A stretch of 64,000 nt of DNA. It comes from Trileptium ribeirensis. Taxonomy: Eukaryota > Nematoda > Enoplea > Enoplida > Thoracostomopsidae. Location: NCBI GenBank assembly GCA_030248225.1, contig JASANE010028731.1:1-64000 (forward strand), read 5' to 3'. The notes under the pieces were generated by a model that made no database searches, was not told the DNA's origin, and was given only the letters and a program-made list of their open reading frames with translations. Position 1 is the first letter of the stretch. The number at the start of each line of letters is the position of its first letter. This document shows, one piece after another, positions 43,501-51,900 of the stretch. A program made the translations under genes and the position numbers.

Positions 43501-46500
43501 ACAACATGTAGGAAGCTCACATAGACAAAATTTTAAGCTTTTTAAACATTTTTAAACCGATGGAATCAACGTGCCTAATTCATGAACAAGTCCAATCGTT
43601 GTCGAGTTTGGGCAAGAAAGGATGGCAGTAGCAGAAACGCTCAGCATTCTGCAAATTGGCTATATACACTTATGTGCGTCGACTAGGAAAATTGCGAAAG
43701 CGCATCAACCCATGACATCTAGTAACCAAGTCAGATCTATCAAATTTCAGATCTAATCTTTCGAAAATATAAAACACCATGAGAGAATAAAATGAAAACA
43801 AAACAATCTGACCAACGTGTACCTTTTTACTGTAACGCATATACGGCTGTGTAGGTTTTTCCGGCGGCTTCGGTGGCTTGATTGAAGGAACTGCGTGTCC
43901 ACCACGTGTCATCTGTAACACAACGTCAAGTAAGAAAATTTCATGGCTTATAATTTTGAGATATATCAAGCAGTAACAACTTCGCTTCCTCGGGACATAT
44001 CGTTTTTATTACAGAATATAGCTTCGCACTACAGATACGTATTAAAACGACTTATAAAAATTACTATAAGAGACTTCTTATACAATAGCCGCCAGAATGA
44101 CTGACTGCTGTTCGCTCAAACGGCAGGAGTCATTCGCGCATGTATTGGTGCCTATGCGTTTAAGGATCTATATTATGAAGCTACGATAAGCGTCGGAACG
44201 CTGTTTTGGTCATTTTAAGCCCAACAAATCATTATAAACATTACGATATTTTGTCAAAAATAACGCCAAGTCAGAAAATTCTTTATGACGAAACTCGTTC
44301 TTTTTTCGAGTTCATACAAAAACATAGTCCCAACTACTACAAATGGATCATGTGCACCTTTGCAAATATATCTCTGCACACAATACAGTCACCATTACAG
44401 TTTTCGCCACACCTGACTGCCGCCTTACGACCCAGCGAACAAAAAGGAAATATTTAATTTTTCCACGAGGAGCAAGTTGCGAGCGAGCAGTGGTAAACTA
44501 TGACAAGTATATACTGTATTTATACAAGATGTCATCACGTACAACCTACGTTCGGTCCTTGCTAGAAATTGGATCCATCTTTCTCGTACTACGAACGCCG
44601 AAAAAATTATTAACTATTTACTCAGTAGGGATCGAACACACAAAAATACCGTTAGAACTATTTGACCCCCGATGTCGACCTCCAACCGAACTAAAAATTC
44701 GTTCAGTAATGCGTTTGTTTACCTGTTTTTAAACTCTCTCGGAGAGAAACACCGACAGTCATAGAACGACTATGAGACTCAAATTCGACCAAGTTTCAAA
44801 CAAAAATTAAAAAAACGGACATCCGTCGAGCCATCGATACCAGACATATCTGGCTAGGACTATAGAACATACTTTAGTACATACAACGCTTACTAATAGT
44901 AGTAGCAAACTGCAAAAAAAAGTAATGGCCTCATTTCTGAAATTCCCTGACTATAATTCCAATGTGAAAAACAACTAAAACACAATCAAAGTATCTATAA
45001 CAGAATAACAAGATTAAGACGTTTGAACTTAAATATTAAACGAAAAAAAACTACCACCAATCAGCTGGAAAAATGTAACTAATAACTACAGAAATTTCCA
45101 AAGTAATGTTGACGAAAGTTTAACGAAACAAACCTCCACTGGCGAGCCAAAATTCGAGCGACGCGGACCAAATCCAGGATGCGAATTTGCAGCACTTGTT
45201 GTAAACGGGTTATTTTGCGCCTATAAAACATACTTACCTAAAAACATTAATATAACAGTCGCCGAGTTGTGTTAATACAATACAAACAGCGACACCTAGG
45301 GGCTTTAAAATATAGTGAATCTATATGAAATGTTATAGTGTAGGACTAGTAAATAACATACATTTCACTTCTACAATAGCTTCTAAAGACAAAATGCACA
45401 CATATTAAAAGTCCCCAAGTTATCTTTGGATGTGGGAGCTGATCATTCTTTTAGAGGGATTAGTAGTCACAGTCGTAAAAGTGCAAGCCATGAAGGTATG
45501 CCAGCGCCGACACGGAAAATCTGTTTACCTTCCAAGCAATCTCGTTCAGACGGGTAGCCTGGAGTAAAGTGGCGTTTAGTTTCCTGCCCAAGAAGACTAT
45601 GCAGCGCAAGGAGTTCAAACGCGCGACTTTGCGCTTACAAGATTAATTACGAACAAAACATTTATAACTGTAAATTTCCTAAACAATCGTACACTATTGT
45701 CAAAATGCATCATTTTTAAGGCATCAAAAATGTTAGTTAAAATCGGCTGCCAACACCGCTCACAACACAACAAATCGATCAGGTCCCCGAATAGAAGAAA
45801 ATCGATACGCCGTCGGATAGAGGCCGGCAACAGCAAACATGTATGGTTTTTCATCACAATGATTAGTATGAGCAAACGCCGCTGCTAATTACTAATATCA
45901 CAAATCGATCAGGTCCCTGAATAGAAGAAAATCGATACGCCGTCAGATTGGGCCGGAAACAGGAAACATTACGTACCAATTTTCCCTCCATGGCACAATT
46001 TGAAGAGGTATAATATACGAGATGCAGGGTTTTTTCAATTTCCGAATCGCGAAAATTACGCAAACCTGTTTTTTTAAATGCGTAACGGTGTACCAAAAAA
46101 GCGTAATTTTTATCATAAAAATTTTTATCATATCACAATATTTAAAAAATCGCTGGAATGAGATATGCATTAATATCAGCATGTAACTGTTTCTATCTTT
46201 CCAGAACGCATTAGTTATACGGATTCTTGAAAGACACAAACTGTTTATGCTGCTATTAATGCATATTGTCATTGTAGCAGATGCTGTTGTGCGTTGGGAA
46301 TCATGTTGAATAATTTGGGGAAAATATCCGGCCCATATGTCAGCTGCTAAGTTTGTCCTCCGGACCTAGAAATAAAAGGCGTAAATCACGCAAAGCTTGA
46401 TCAAAAAATGCGAAACGGGTCCTCAAAAACGCGTAAATTACGCAAAAAAATGCTAATAAAAACCGTGACGAGATATGATGTTCCTTTAACGCAACGATTG

Positions 46501-47251
46501 ACCATAACGGAGGGAAGTAACGCATCGTATCAGAGCGAGGCTCGATTGAGATTGAAAAAAAACAATTAATAGATTAAAAACGTAATACATCAGCGTTATG
46601 TAGTTGGCGTTTGAACGATGTACGGCTTTTCATCACAATGACTGGTGTGCGCCAACGCTGCTGCTAATTACTAATACCATAAATCGATCAGGTCCCCGAT
46701 TAGAAGAAAATCGATACGTCGTGGGATTGATGCCGGCAACCTCAAAATTGTATGGCGTTTCATCACAACGACTGGTGTAAATCTTACTGCAAACAGTTTT
46801 TTACTATATATATTCGTGCACAGAGCATACCATGTGTTATTGATTAAAATCGAAACCGACGCTACCGGAACAGCCATGCATTTTTCAACGTAAGTCGTTG
46901 AGAAACCGCTCACGTTTCCGGAATAATATAATGAGCACCTTACTAAGAGCGAGCTCGCATCCGCTGTGCATTTCAAAGACATGGAATAAAAAATTAAAAG
47001 CTCTATAAGCCAAATGATACAGTAAATGGTTCAGCTTAGCGTTAAACAAAAGCACGAACCTATTACATTTAAAAATAGATTTTCCAAAAAAATGTAATTT
47101 TGTACCTCGATTTCGCGTTGATGGGTGCGCTCCCTGGTATGATAGCCTCGGCTGCTTGTACCATGGTGGTGGTGATGATGATGGTGATGATGATGTCGGC
47201 CAGAAGAGCTGCCCACAGAGGCTGACAACGCGTGATTGCTTCGTGTCCGAC
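28248..47251 (-). CDS. SMARCE1: SMARCE1/BAF57/BAP111 (dalao) homologue, SWI/SNF HMG-box subunit, 12 exons, 5' end not found
   Basis: Encodes the HMG-box subunit of animal SWI/SNF (BAF/BAP) chromatin remodelers, which contacts DNA and nucleosomes and binds the core through a coiled coil. CDS exons: 47251-47106 (probable), 45220-45134, 43912-43823, 42226-42095, 40211-40136, 38770-38687, 37882-37710, 35436-35335, 34798-34496, 33810-33652, 32955-32835, 28558-28248. Phases agree at every junction; from the first exon they give 593 residues plus stop. From that point: a His-rich segment (11 His, about 18-28), KPPKPPEKPTQPYMRYSKK opening the HMG box (about 89-167), LWDIGKILGAMWRDLPESEK, ARFHRNHNLIAEILSPSTVP, a coiled coil (about 235-340), an acidic disordered part, a basic KRRKTRKQRRK patch and a long Asp/Glu tail. 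Length lies between human SMARCE1 (about 411) and fly dalao (about 750). The HMG/coiled-coil identity is firm; the 5' exon is less sure. Confidence 0.92.
29726..29800 (-). repeat. LINE 3' end: hairpin and (GATTA)n tail
   Basis: GGTCCTAATAGTAGGACC forms an 8-bp-stem hairpin at about 29775-29792, bracketed by a second inverted pair AACGGTGTGAT / ATCACCGTGTT. GATTA is repeated about three times at 29728-29742. Tandem-repeat tails of this kind replace poly(A) in several LINE clades and mark the 3' boundary of the insertion. Confidence 0.7.
29814..31184 (-). pseudogene. LINE C-terminal half: RNase H and CCHC region
   Basis: 456-codon open frame. The N-terminal MSWRYHIEQASQKAIKLLFA and LYTAVVLPSLTYGCAMWW are the RT thumb/connection. 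RNase H at about residues 170-305 retains the D, E, D and D residues expected of an active site. The C-terminal CCHC is followed by a short end. It is disconnected from the RT half by the frameshift, so it is not functional as it stands. Confidence 0.85.
31181..31927 (-). pseudogene. LINE reverse-transcriptase palm fragment
   Basis: 248-codon open frame with the RT fingers and palm: RPICLSSFLLKTMEKIIDNY, RNQHAYRCGRSTISALHATT, VVAVFADVSGAFDS, GFPQGGVLSPLLWSL, AYSDDVSLLC. The same frame extends upstream past its first ATG to about 31990 (LILIPKPGKRDY). Endonuclease and ORF1 are missing. Confidence 0.88.
31990..32042 (-). mobile_element. Solo end of a hAT-type element (CCGGAATTCCGG family)
   Basis: The minus strand reads CAGGGAATAACCGGAATTCC then GGCTCCCCGAAGATTCGG. 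It matches the ends of the 48042-49166 element. It abuts the 5' truncation point of the LINE, so one element may have interrupted the other. A second solo end, TCAGTGAGTAACCGGTACCG on the minus strand, lies at about 32683. Confidence 0.6.
32093..32165 (+). repeat. tRNA-like segment, possible SINE or tRNA pseudogene
   Basis: TGTGGCGCAGGGGAAAAGCG resembles an A box, and GGTCACATTTTCGAGCCGTC resembles a B box (consensus GGTTCGAATCC), with the expected spacing and a CATAA anticodon-loop-like segment between. The acceptor stem does not pair, so this is not an intact tRNA gene. Confidence 0.35.
32835..32955 (-). CDS. SMARCE1: SMARCE1 homologue exon: penultimate coding exon
   Basis: 121 nt; acceptor GTTTTGTTTCAG, donor A|GTAAGT. 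Encodes LFDPSDQSSPEVRKFGQRRK then DKSDVVTTENHDVATTTKAG. It leaves in phase 1, and the A left over joins GA of the last exon to make Arg. Confidence 0.85.
32956..33651 (-). other. SMARCE1 intron with minisatellite
   Basis: AT-rich GT-AG intron; its only recognisable content is the 61-bp tandem repeat at 33203-33512. Confidence 0.7.
33203..33512. repeat. 61-bp minisatellite, 5 copies
   Basis: Unit AGATGTCCGAACATTCATCG, CCTCCAATAACTGAGTTGTT, TAGATTCCGAAAGTACGTACC. AGATGTCC occurs at 33212, 33273, 33334, 33395 and 33456, exactly 61 bp apart. Copies differ at single bases only (TAGATT versus TACATT, ATTCATC versus ATTTATC), so the array is young. Confidence 0.95.
33652..33810 (-). CDS. SMARCE1: SMARCE1 homologue exon: acidic Thr/Asp-rich region
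   Basis: 159 nt, phase 0; acceptor TTCTTTTCAG, donor GAG|GTTAGT. Encodes GHTISLEMNNTIDGMPATKV, DTDTDETTFEGEMTDYDTVE and DNDYKPVNDEKQE. Low complexity and acidic. Assigned by phase, splice sites and composition; the tail is not conserved between phyla. Confidence 0.85.
33811..34495 (-). other. SMARCE1 intron, nothing recognised
   Basis: GT-AG intron between exons at 34496 and 33810. No repeat or gene recognised. Confidence 0.5.
34496..34798 (-). CDS. SMARCE1: SMARCE1 homologue exon: end of coiled coil and disordered region
   Basis: 303 nt, phase 0; acceptor TTTTTTTAG, donor CAG|GTGAGT. Encodes KFDKMVDAAKQRLLEAYETW, KLRRQEVEAAKLVEQQQQQD, then an acidic/Gln/Ala-rich disordered stretch ending AKSRITQ. 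Five Gln codons form a short homopolymer. Confidence 0.92.
34799..35334 (-). other. SMARCE1 intron, nothing recognised
   Basis: GT-AG intron between exons at 35335 and 34798. No repeat or gene recognised. Confidence 0.5.
35335..35436 (-). CDS. SMARCE1: SMARCE1 homologue exon: coiled coil
   Basis: 102 nt, phase 0; acceptor ATTATTTTAG, donor CAG|GTGAGG. Encodes KKLITELQQLEEKFKAKKAR then LESDRENFLKNLEQ, heptad-patterned and aligned with the human [20 protein letters not shown] coiled coil. Confidence 0.93.
35437..37709 (-). other. SMARCE1 intron with satellite B
   Basis: A 2.3-kb GT-AG intron. 35530-36700 carries the satellite B family of about 165 bp (separate entry). 36700-37700 contains no recognisable element. 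Confidence 0.65.
35530..36700 (+). repeat. Dispersed satellite B, monomer about 165 bp
   Basis: Diverged tandem monomers keyed on GACTCTAGATAACCAAACCA then TCGTATTCAGCC, seen at about 36161, 36325, 36493 and 36682, with GCAATACGTAACCAAACA and TCTGAAAATCGGGTTCATTG between. A leading segment at 35535-35680 (TGAACCCTGAAGCCATTGAA...) is shared with 39080-39210. The same family occupies 39060-39600 in another intron of this gene. Confidence 0.75.
37710..37882 (-). CDS. SMARCE1: SMARCE1 homologue exon: conserved FxRNHxLxxEIL block
   Basis: 173 nt; acceptor TTTTACCAG, donor GAG|GTACGT. Encodes WSIKHVAAARFHRNHNLIAE, ILSPSTVPDMRGIVSVNRLN and SLKRQVHSLGIHE. This is the most conserved region after the HMG box and runs into the coiled coil. 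Confidence 0.94.
37883..38686 (-). other. SMARCE1 intron
   Basis: GT-AG intron. Positions 38283-38330 resemble the 3' half of a tRNA-derived SINE on the minus strand (GGTTGGTTAAAG ... GAATTCGAATCCCACC, a near-consensus B box), but no complete tRNA fold exists. Otherwise featureless. Confidence 0.45.
38687..38770 (-). CDS. SMARCE1: SMARCE1 homologue exon: linker
   Basis: 84 nt; acceptor TTGTTTTCAG, donor G|GTGAAG. Encodes EDKSRSEAQARNDSRGRVFI then QPVEEDEG, the equivalent of the human SRAEAALEEESRQ...SIQPAEDPDD linker after the HMG box. Confidence 0.9.
38771..40135 (-). other. SMARCE1 intron with satellite B and a MITE end
   Basis: GT-AG intron. It contains satellite B at 39060-39600 and a solo right end of the Tc1/mariner MITE at 39919-39943 (CAGTCATTTTTGGCGAGTAC). 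No gene. Confidence 0.65.
39060..39600 (+). repeat. Dispersed satellite B, second patch
   Basis: Monomer landmarks CCTCCAGATAATCAAACCAT (about 39178), CACTCTAGATTGCCAAATCG (about 39342) and AACTCTAAATAGCAAAACCA (about 39514) are spaced about 165-172 bp. They match the 35530-36700 array in orientation and order, including the leading TGAACCCTGAACCCAT segment. Confidence 0.72.
40136..40211 (-). CDS. SMARCE1: SMARCE1 homologue exon: end of HMG box
   Basis: 76 nt; acceptor AATTTAAG, donor G|GTACGT. Encodes TEYEKAMKAYRNSPAYQAYL then QVKGK, the family's EYxxxxKAYHxSPAYxAYxxAK helix that closes the HMG domain. Leaves in phase 1. Confidence 0.93.
40212..42094 (-). other. SMARCE1 intron with GC donor
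   Basis: A 1.9-kb intron that starts with GC rather than GT (AAG|GCATGT) and ends TTTAAG. It holds no recognised transposon. 41563-41766 (plus) encodes a protein-like stretch, PATQVAELVGMIYYDTVKQY then MTITPSHAGRDFGLLAGHY, of unknown origin. The 176-codon frame at 40403-40933 has no domain. Confidence 0.55.
42095..42226 (-). CDS. SMARCE1: SMARCE1 homologue exon: core of HMG box
   Basis: 132 nt, phase 0; acceptor GTTTTTAG. Encodes MWETAKVSKPDARLWDIGKI, LGAMWRDLPESEKAPYIAEY and DNEK, matching the family's VWDxVKxxNPDLKLWEIGKIIGxMWRDL block. The donor is AAG|GCATGT, a non-canonical GC donor. The nearest GT, 4 bases on, would put the next exon out of frame into a stop. Confidence 0.93.
42227..43822 (-). 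other. SMARCE1 intron, nothing recognised
   Basis: A 1.6-kb GT-AG intron inside the HMG-box coding region. No repeat or gene recognised. Confidence 0.5.
43823..43912 (-). CDS. SMARCE1: SMARCE1 homologue exon: start of HMG box
   Basis: 90 nt, phase 0; acceptor GTGTTACAG, donor AAG|GTACAC. Encodes MTRGGHAVPSIKPPKPPEKP then TQPYMRYSKK. KPPKPPxKPxxPYMRYSxK is diagnostic of SMARCE1/BAP111. The leading ATG follows the acceptor directly and is probably internal, though a start here cannot be fully excluded. Confidence 0.92.
43913..45133 (-). other. SMARCE1 intron with a MITE relic
   Basis: A 1.2-kb GT-AG intron. 44086-44140 is a collapsed copy of the Tc1/mariner MITE: CGCCAGAATGACTGACTGCT, TTCGCTCAAACGG and AGGAGTCATTC are head and tail with almost no interior. 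Nothing else recognised. Confidence 0.55.
45134..45220 (-). CDS. SMARCE1: SMARCE1 homologue exon: NPF segment
   Basis: 87 nt, phase 0 on both sides; acceptor TGTTTTATAG, donor GAG|GTTTGT. Encodes AQNNPFTTSAANSHPGFGPR then RSNFGSPVE. Gly/Asn/Pro/Ser-rich sequence of this kind precedes the HMG box in animal SMARCE1 proteins. Confidence 0.8.
45221..47105 (-). other. Probable SMARCE1 intron with local repeats
   Basis: Contains a segment of about 130 bp in three copies (AAATCGATCAGGTCCC at about 45773, 45903 and 46681, each followed by AGAAGAAAATCGATACG). A SINE-like patch lies at 45560-45630 (GTTTCCTGCCCAAGAAGACT then GGAGTTCAAACGCGCGAC), which recalls the CORE/L2-tail type of sequence (CTTGCCCAAGG ... 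GATTCGAACC). No gene. Confidence 0.5.
45697..46780. repeat. Local repeat, three copies of a segment of about 130 bp
   Basis: CACAAATCGATCAGGTCCCC, AGAAGAAAATCGATACGCCG, GGCCGGCAACAG and TTTTCATCACAATGA recur in the same order at about 45765-45890, 45897-45970 (partial) and 46620-46775. The first two are in tandem; the third is about 780 bp away. Confidence 0.75.
47106..47251 (-). CDS. SMARCE1: Probable 5' exon of SMARCE1 homologue with polyhistidine run
   Basis: Acceptor TTTTAATAG, donor GAG|GTACAA. Reads ...SASVGSSSGR, then eleven His codons (alternating CAT and CAC), then GTSSRGYHTRERTHQREIE. It leaves in phase 0, which fits the next exon at 45220. It begins in phase 1 completion, so an upstream exon with the start codon is required and lies outside or unseen in 47252-64000. 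Membership in this gene is inferred from strand, phase and spacing; homologues are poorly conserved here. Confidence 0.55.
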
Positions 47252-48041
47252 CTATTAAAATACACAGTTTGAAGAAACATGTTGACTAAAGTATTAATTT
47301 CTGTTTGTCAGACGAAAAAAATTCAACGGACTATTAGACAACACCCATGACATAAAACGATATCGGTGTGGACACGCACTATTTTCACCAAAAAATCTTA
47401 CTCTCCCTCCCACAAAAAGGACAAATTTCTATTTTCGTGTTTCCAGAAAGTTCGCTGATAAACTTAATTAGATGCCTAGTATAAAATAAAGACTCTGTAG
47501 CTTTAGAATATTAGTTTACGCCATGCAAATTTCACCACTCCTTTACTTAAAATGTCTACAGTAAGACAACTTGCAGTAAAATATCTAATATTGATATACT
47601 AAGCGACCCTGAGCCTTAGACTAACATGAGGTCATTGTGCTAAGCCTATTACTATTGCCGCACCGCACTAAGCCGTTCTTTTTAATAATATTGTATTCTA
47701 TAACTGCCGGCACGACACGTCTTACTGTAGACAAATTAAGTAAAGGAGTGTCCAAATTTCCACGCTTTGGAGTAATAATGATCAAAAATGGAAAAATTTG
47801 CCTCCCCGCACCGAAATATTCAATTTCCCGATTAATTAAAAAATAGGCTTAAACTAGGGCTGTGACGGTAGGGTGAACTGATAAAATGGTTGCAGTGCTT
47901 TATAATGTCCCAAATTTGACTGACAAGAGAACCATTATAATGCATGAAGCATATGAGTTTTAGAAGTTCGGATGAGCAAAGTTTTTGTTATGCAACCGGC
48001 GACCTATGGTTTGGTTTATTTGTGACACCATACATATTTGG
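47252..48041. other. Upstream or 5' intron region, no gene seen
   Basis: AT-rich. If the exon at 47106-47251 is real, this continues as intron toward an unseen first exon. No ATG-bearing exon with a matching phase-1 donor could be identified. Confidence 0.4.
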
Positions 48042-49166
48042 CAGGGAATAACCGGAACCGTCCATCTAAACCGGATCCGGACCGGAACCGAAACCTGGTC
48101 TTCGAAATTTATATATAGTAAAACAGATGATGGAAGAAATGAAGGTATAGTGGATTTAAAATGCATTAAAAATAACTTTTAATGTATTGCGATGGTATTA
48201 TTGCCTTTCTGAAACTTTAAATAGACTGAGAAAGCTAATAATGTTTATTTATCGATCAAATATGTCGGTTTTGGACATTCAGAGAAAAAAATGTCTTCCA
48301 CTATACACAATTGCGTTACCTACCGCGTCAAATCGAATGTGCTTACAAAGCTTGGAGCGTAGAATACATACATTCGCTCTGTCTCCAGTCGCCTCCCTTT
48401 ACTACACATACGTTTGTTACATGTTCTTCTGTAGGAAACTTAAAATTATTGGTTTATATGATTCTAATAGAAAATAATAGATAGAAGGTAGTTTTCTGAT
48501 CAGTGGTCAGAGACACTGTTTAGGCTAGCGTTGGACAAACAGTGCCCGTCAGTTAGATCATGATAACTTTCTAATCAGAATGCTATAAATGAGACACACT
48601 GTGATGCTGCTCGCACAGTTTCAAAAAATACAGTTCATTGCCAAGAAAGCAGTTTCTACCTGCATTGCAGATAACGTTAGTTTACTTCAATTTAGACTGA
48701 TTTACCAAGTTAACAAGCGCACTGGCGGCTGCTTGACGCAATTTATGTTAGCCAAGCATACCCTAAGTACTTCTGCGTAAGCCATGCTCTGTTACCGAGT
48801 TGGACCGGTTTAATTCAAACGTATCCCACACACTTCTGGATGTGTAAAATAGCTGCTACAAGCATCGACGTGGCTTTGATTTAACAAACTCCTGCAGGTT
48901 ATTATAAAAAATTCCTGCTCTAATTATGTGCCTTACTTACGTTTCACACGGCAAATTGGTTAGTTAATCTTTTCTTTTGCTTGGTTGTATAGCTTGATCA
49001 TTGTATAATATATAGTACATATGTTTGGATTACGAAGAAAAAAACGTGGATAATTTCAAACAAAATTTTTAAACCCGAATTCCGGTTTCGGTATGGTTTC
49101 TGCCTTTTGCCGGAACCGCAACCGGAACACGATTTTCGACGAAACCGGAATTCCGGTTACTCCCTG
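48042..49166. mobile_element. hAT-type element, 1125 bp, with 8-bp target duplication
   Basis: Left end CAGGGAATAACCGGAACCG, right end on the minus strand CAGGGAGTAACCGGAATTCC. Subterminal regions repeat CCGGAACCG-type words on both sides. The flanks are ATATTTGG (48034-48041) and ATATTTGA (49167-49174), an 8-bp target duplication with one mismatch. CAGGG ends and 8-bp duplications define the hAT superfamily. The interior has no intact transposase; frames are short. A second, inverted copy starts at 63585, and solo ends occur near 32040 and 32683. Confidence 0.85.
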
Positions 49167-51900
49167 ATATTTGACACACAGTTATATACATTATTTACGC
49201 AGGGGTATACCTTTCTGGACAAACGGCCATAGTGGTTTATTTAAAAAATGCTTTTGGGGAGGTGGTGGCCAACTGACCCTGCACCCCGCCGAAACAACAT
49301 TGAAATTTTAGAAAATCTTCAAATATAATGATTTCAAGCCTTATTAATGAGTAATCATCATCATGATAGAGAAATTATTGATAACTGTGTTATTGCCAGT
49401 TCCGGCTGCGTATTTATTGCTTTTGAAAATTTTTCGGGAAGGCATATTTATGGTTTTTGAGGGGAAATAGACCATAGCACATTTTGCTAGACCGAAGTTA
49501 GAACGTATATACGTCTGAGTGAATGCAAAATATATGTTCCTGCGTGAACAGTTGTACCAAAAATAATTCGGTGATGAGCATCACAACAAAACGAAATAAA
49601 TTGCTTTTTGGAGAGAGGGTCGTGACAGAACCCTTGCATTCATATTTGGTACTTTTGTAGAAGCTCCCCCTATCCACCGAGATGTACAGTAATAATTTCA
49701 CGATATATATACCTTAAGCTGGCATATCGCTCATGGGGCGCGCCCCCACATCACAGTCGACCCGCCTTTGGTTCGCGGTGAGGTAGCCCCCGACAAATTT
49801 TCTATGCCATCGATGCAGTAAAAATTTAATAAGAAAGTATACGGAGAAAACACGGTATCCGAAAATATGGCCTAAATTTCACGCAAAAGTGGCTCGTTCG
49901 AAGTGTAGTAGCCGTAAAAACTTAGATCATCTGTTTAAGTAGCGCGCTAATTTTACACTGCTCTTTGCCACACAACCATTTTTAAATCAAACCGATACCA
50001 AAGTGCATTAACACCGTTGTGAAAATGCCCCCCCCCGAAAAATTTTATTTTATAAATACCTAAATAACTATTCCGAATGTAATGACATATTTGTTGGCAC
50101 AAATTACCTTGTAGCCTGTCCATTGATTACATACCAAACACGAAATGCACTAAGCAGCAATTTATACCGGTATTATCACAAAAAATTCTTCATTGTTCCG
50201 AGGGGTTGGAAGTTTTAGTCAAAATAGCACATTTCCAACATATGATACTGTCAATACAGCACCAAAATTTAATATTTAATATCGCACTTCCTTCTTCTCT
50301 ATTAACTGAAAATTGTACCAGGTGGTATGCAAAGAGAGCCCGTGGCTGTACCGGGGGTTTCAAAATCTAAAGAATTTTCCATGTCCAGAGTTTTAGCAAA
50401 AGCTTTAAATTTGCCATTAAATGGCATCAAAAATACTGAAAAACATTATCGATGTTAAAAGCAAATATTCCGTGAATTTTTTTACTTCGTTCCATCGAAC
50501 TTTTGGCTTCACAAAAAGAATTCTGTAAAAAAAATTGCCAAGTTTTTACACCAACTGAGTAGTTTTTTATCGCTGGGGTGAAAAATGTGCCAGGCGACAT
50601 TTTGCCTGCAGGAGTCCAAAAGTTTACCACATGGTACGAATCAGATGCACCCAGGAGTCCAAAAGTTTGCCACACGGTACGAACATTTTGCTGGGAGCAG
50701 AGAAATGTCACAGGGCCAGCCAATTTGGAGATATCAGACGCTAAAGAGTAATGTTTAAATGTTAGTGGGTAGTTGACCCACTAAGGAATAGAAATAACTG
50801 GTGATTTTTCGCAGGCCTCACTTTTTTTACTTCAGCGAATATTTGTGCAATTTAACAAGTCAAGAGCATATGTAAGACCTACGTTATACTACAAAAGAGT
50901 AACCATGATAGTATTAACTCGTCATATACATAACGCTTAACAAAATGAGCTATTTCGTAGCCGAGGATATATTTTATACCACACTTTATATGCATATATT
51001 TCGGGTTTCATGAGTCCATTTTAAAACCCGTTTTAAGTAATTCTAACACCATCATGTCCGTACAGTTAGATAGATCTTGAATTGCTCCATAAATGGAATC
51101 CGATAGCATCTATCTGTCGGTTATAGAAATATAGGCATTTTCGCCTATTGCGAGTATCACAGGTATGTCATTTAAAGACCCGTTTGGACACTAGTACAGT
51201 TCTCTAGCATATCCTTATTGAATAGCTTTACATAAAATCATATTGATGTGGTCGTAGACAAAAGGGCCTTTAAGGGCATGGAAAAAGGAACCCCTGAAAA
51301 GCGTTAATGGTATGTATGTACCATCCTCTTTTAAATGTTCATCATTGAATCCTGTTAAAATCAGCTGAATATTTTAACATTCACTAAACTTACGTCCTGA
51401 GTGCATTTTCATTCTCATCGACATTTCAGCGAGAGTGGATACTATAACTTTACAATACAATACTATAAATAAAACAATACAAACATTGGCCAATCCACAG
51501 TTCTGCGAAAAGTGGAGGGAACTTCGGGGGTACCGTCTTCATTCTTGGGGCAAATTTATATAAATTTTGCTTTAAAAATTTAAAGTATTTCAGTTAAAAT
51601 AGTCATTCTAACAAAAGCTATCTCCATTGAAGGAGTGGGAGGCCCCAGGATTCTCGGCATCCAAAAGGATTTCTCCTGTTCTAATATGATATTTTTAAAA
51701 GAATTGTGGACATAAGATTTGTGTTCGAACTAAAAATGGTACAATGAACATATAGTTTCTGTATTTTGTTAAAACCCTGCTTTTCTTATTTCGTTATGAA
51801 GCTTAATTTGTATGCAACACCCCTACATCCGTTTTCCCACACTTGCGCTTCTTAATACTACCGGTCGGCGGTGGGATATGCTTGAGTCAGTTTAGGGGCA
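49167..51900. other. No gene seen
   Basis: AT-rich. At 50610-50695 a short direct duplication (AGGAGTCCAAAAGTTTACCA / AGGAGTCCAAAAGTTTGCCA). At about 51000-51200 diverged copies of a repeat also seen at 24640-24700 and 29420-29470 (GGGCCCATTTTAGAACC). At about 51484-51690 a relative of the 18753 MITE. Nothing coding. Confidence 0.5.
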
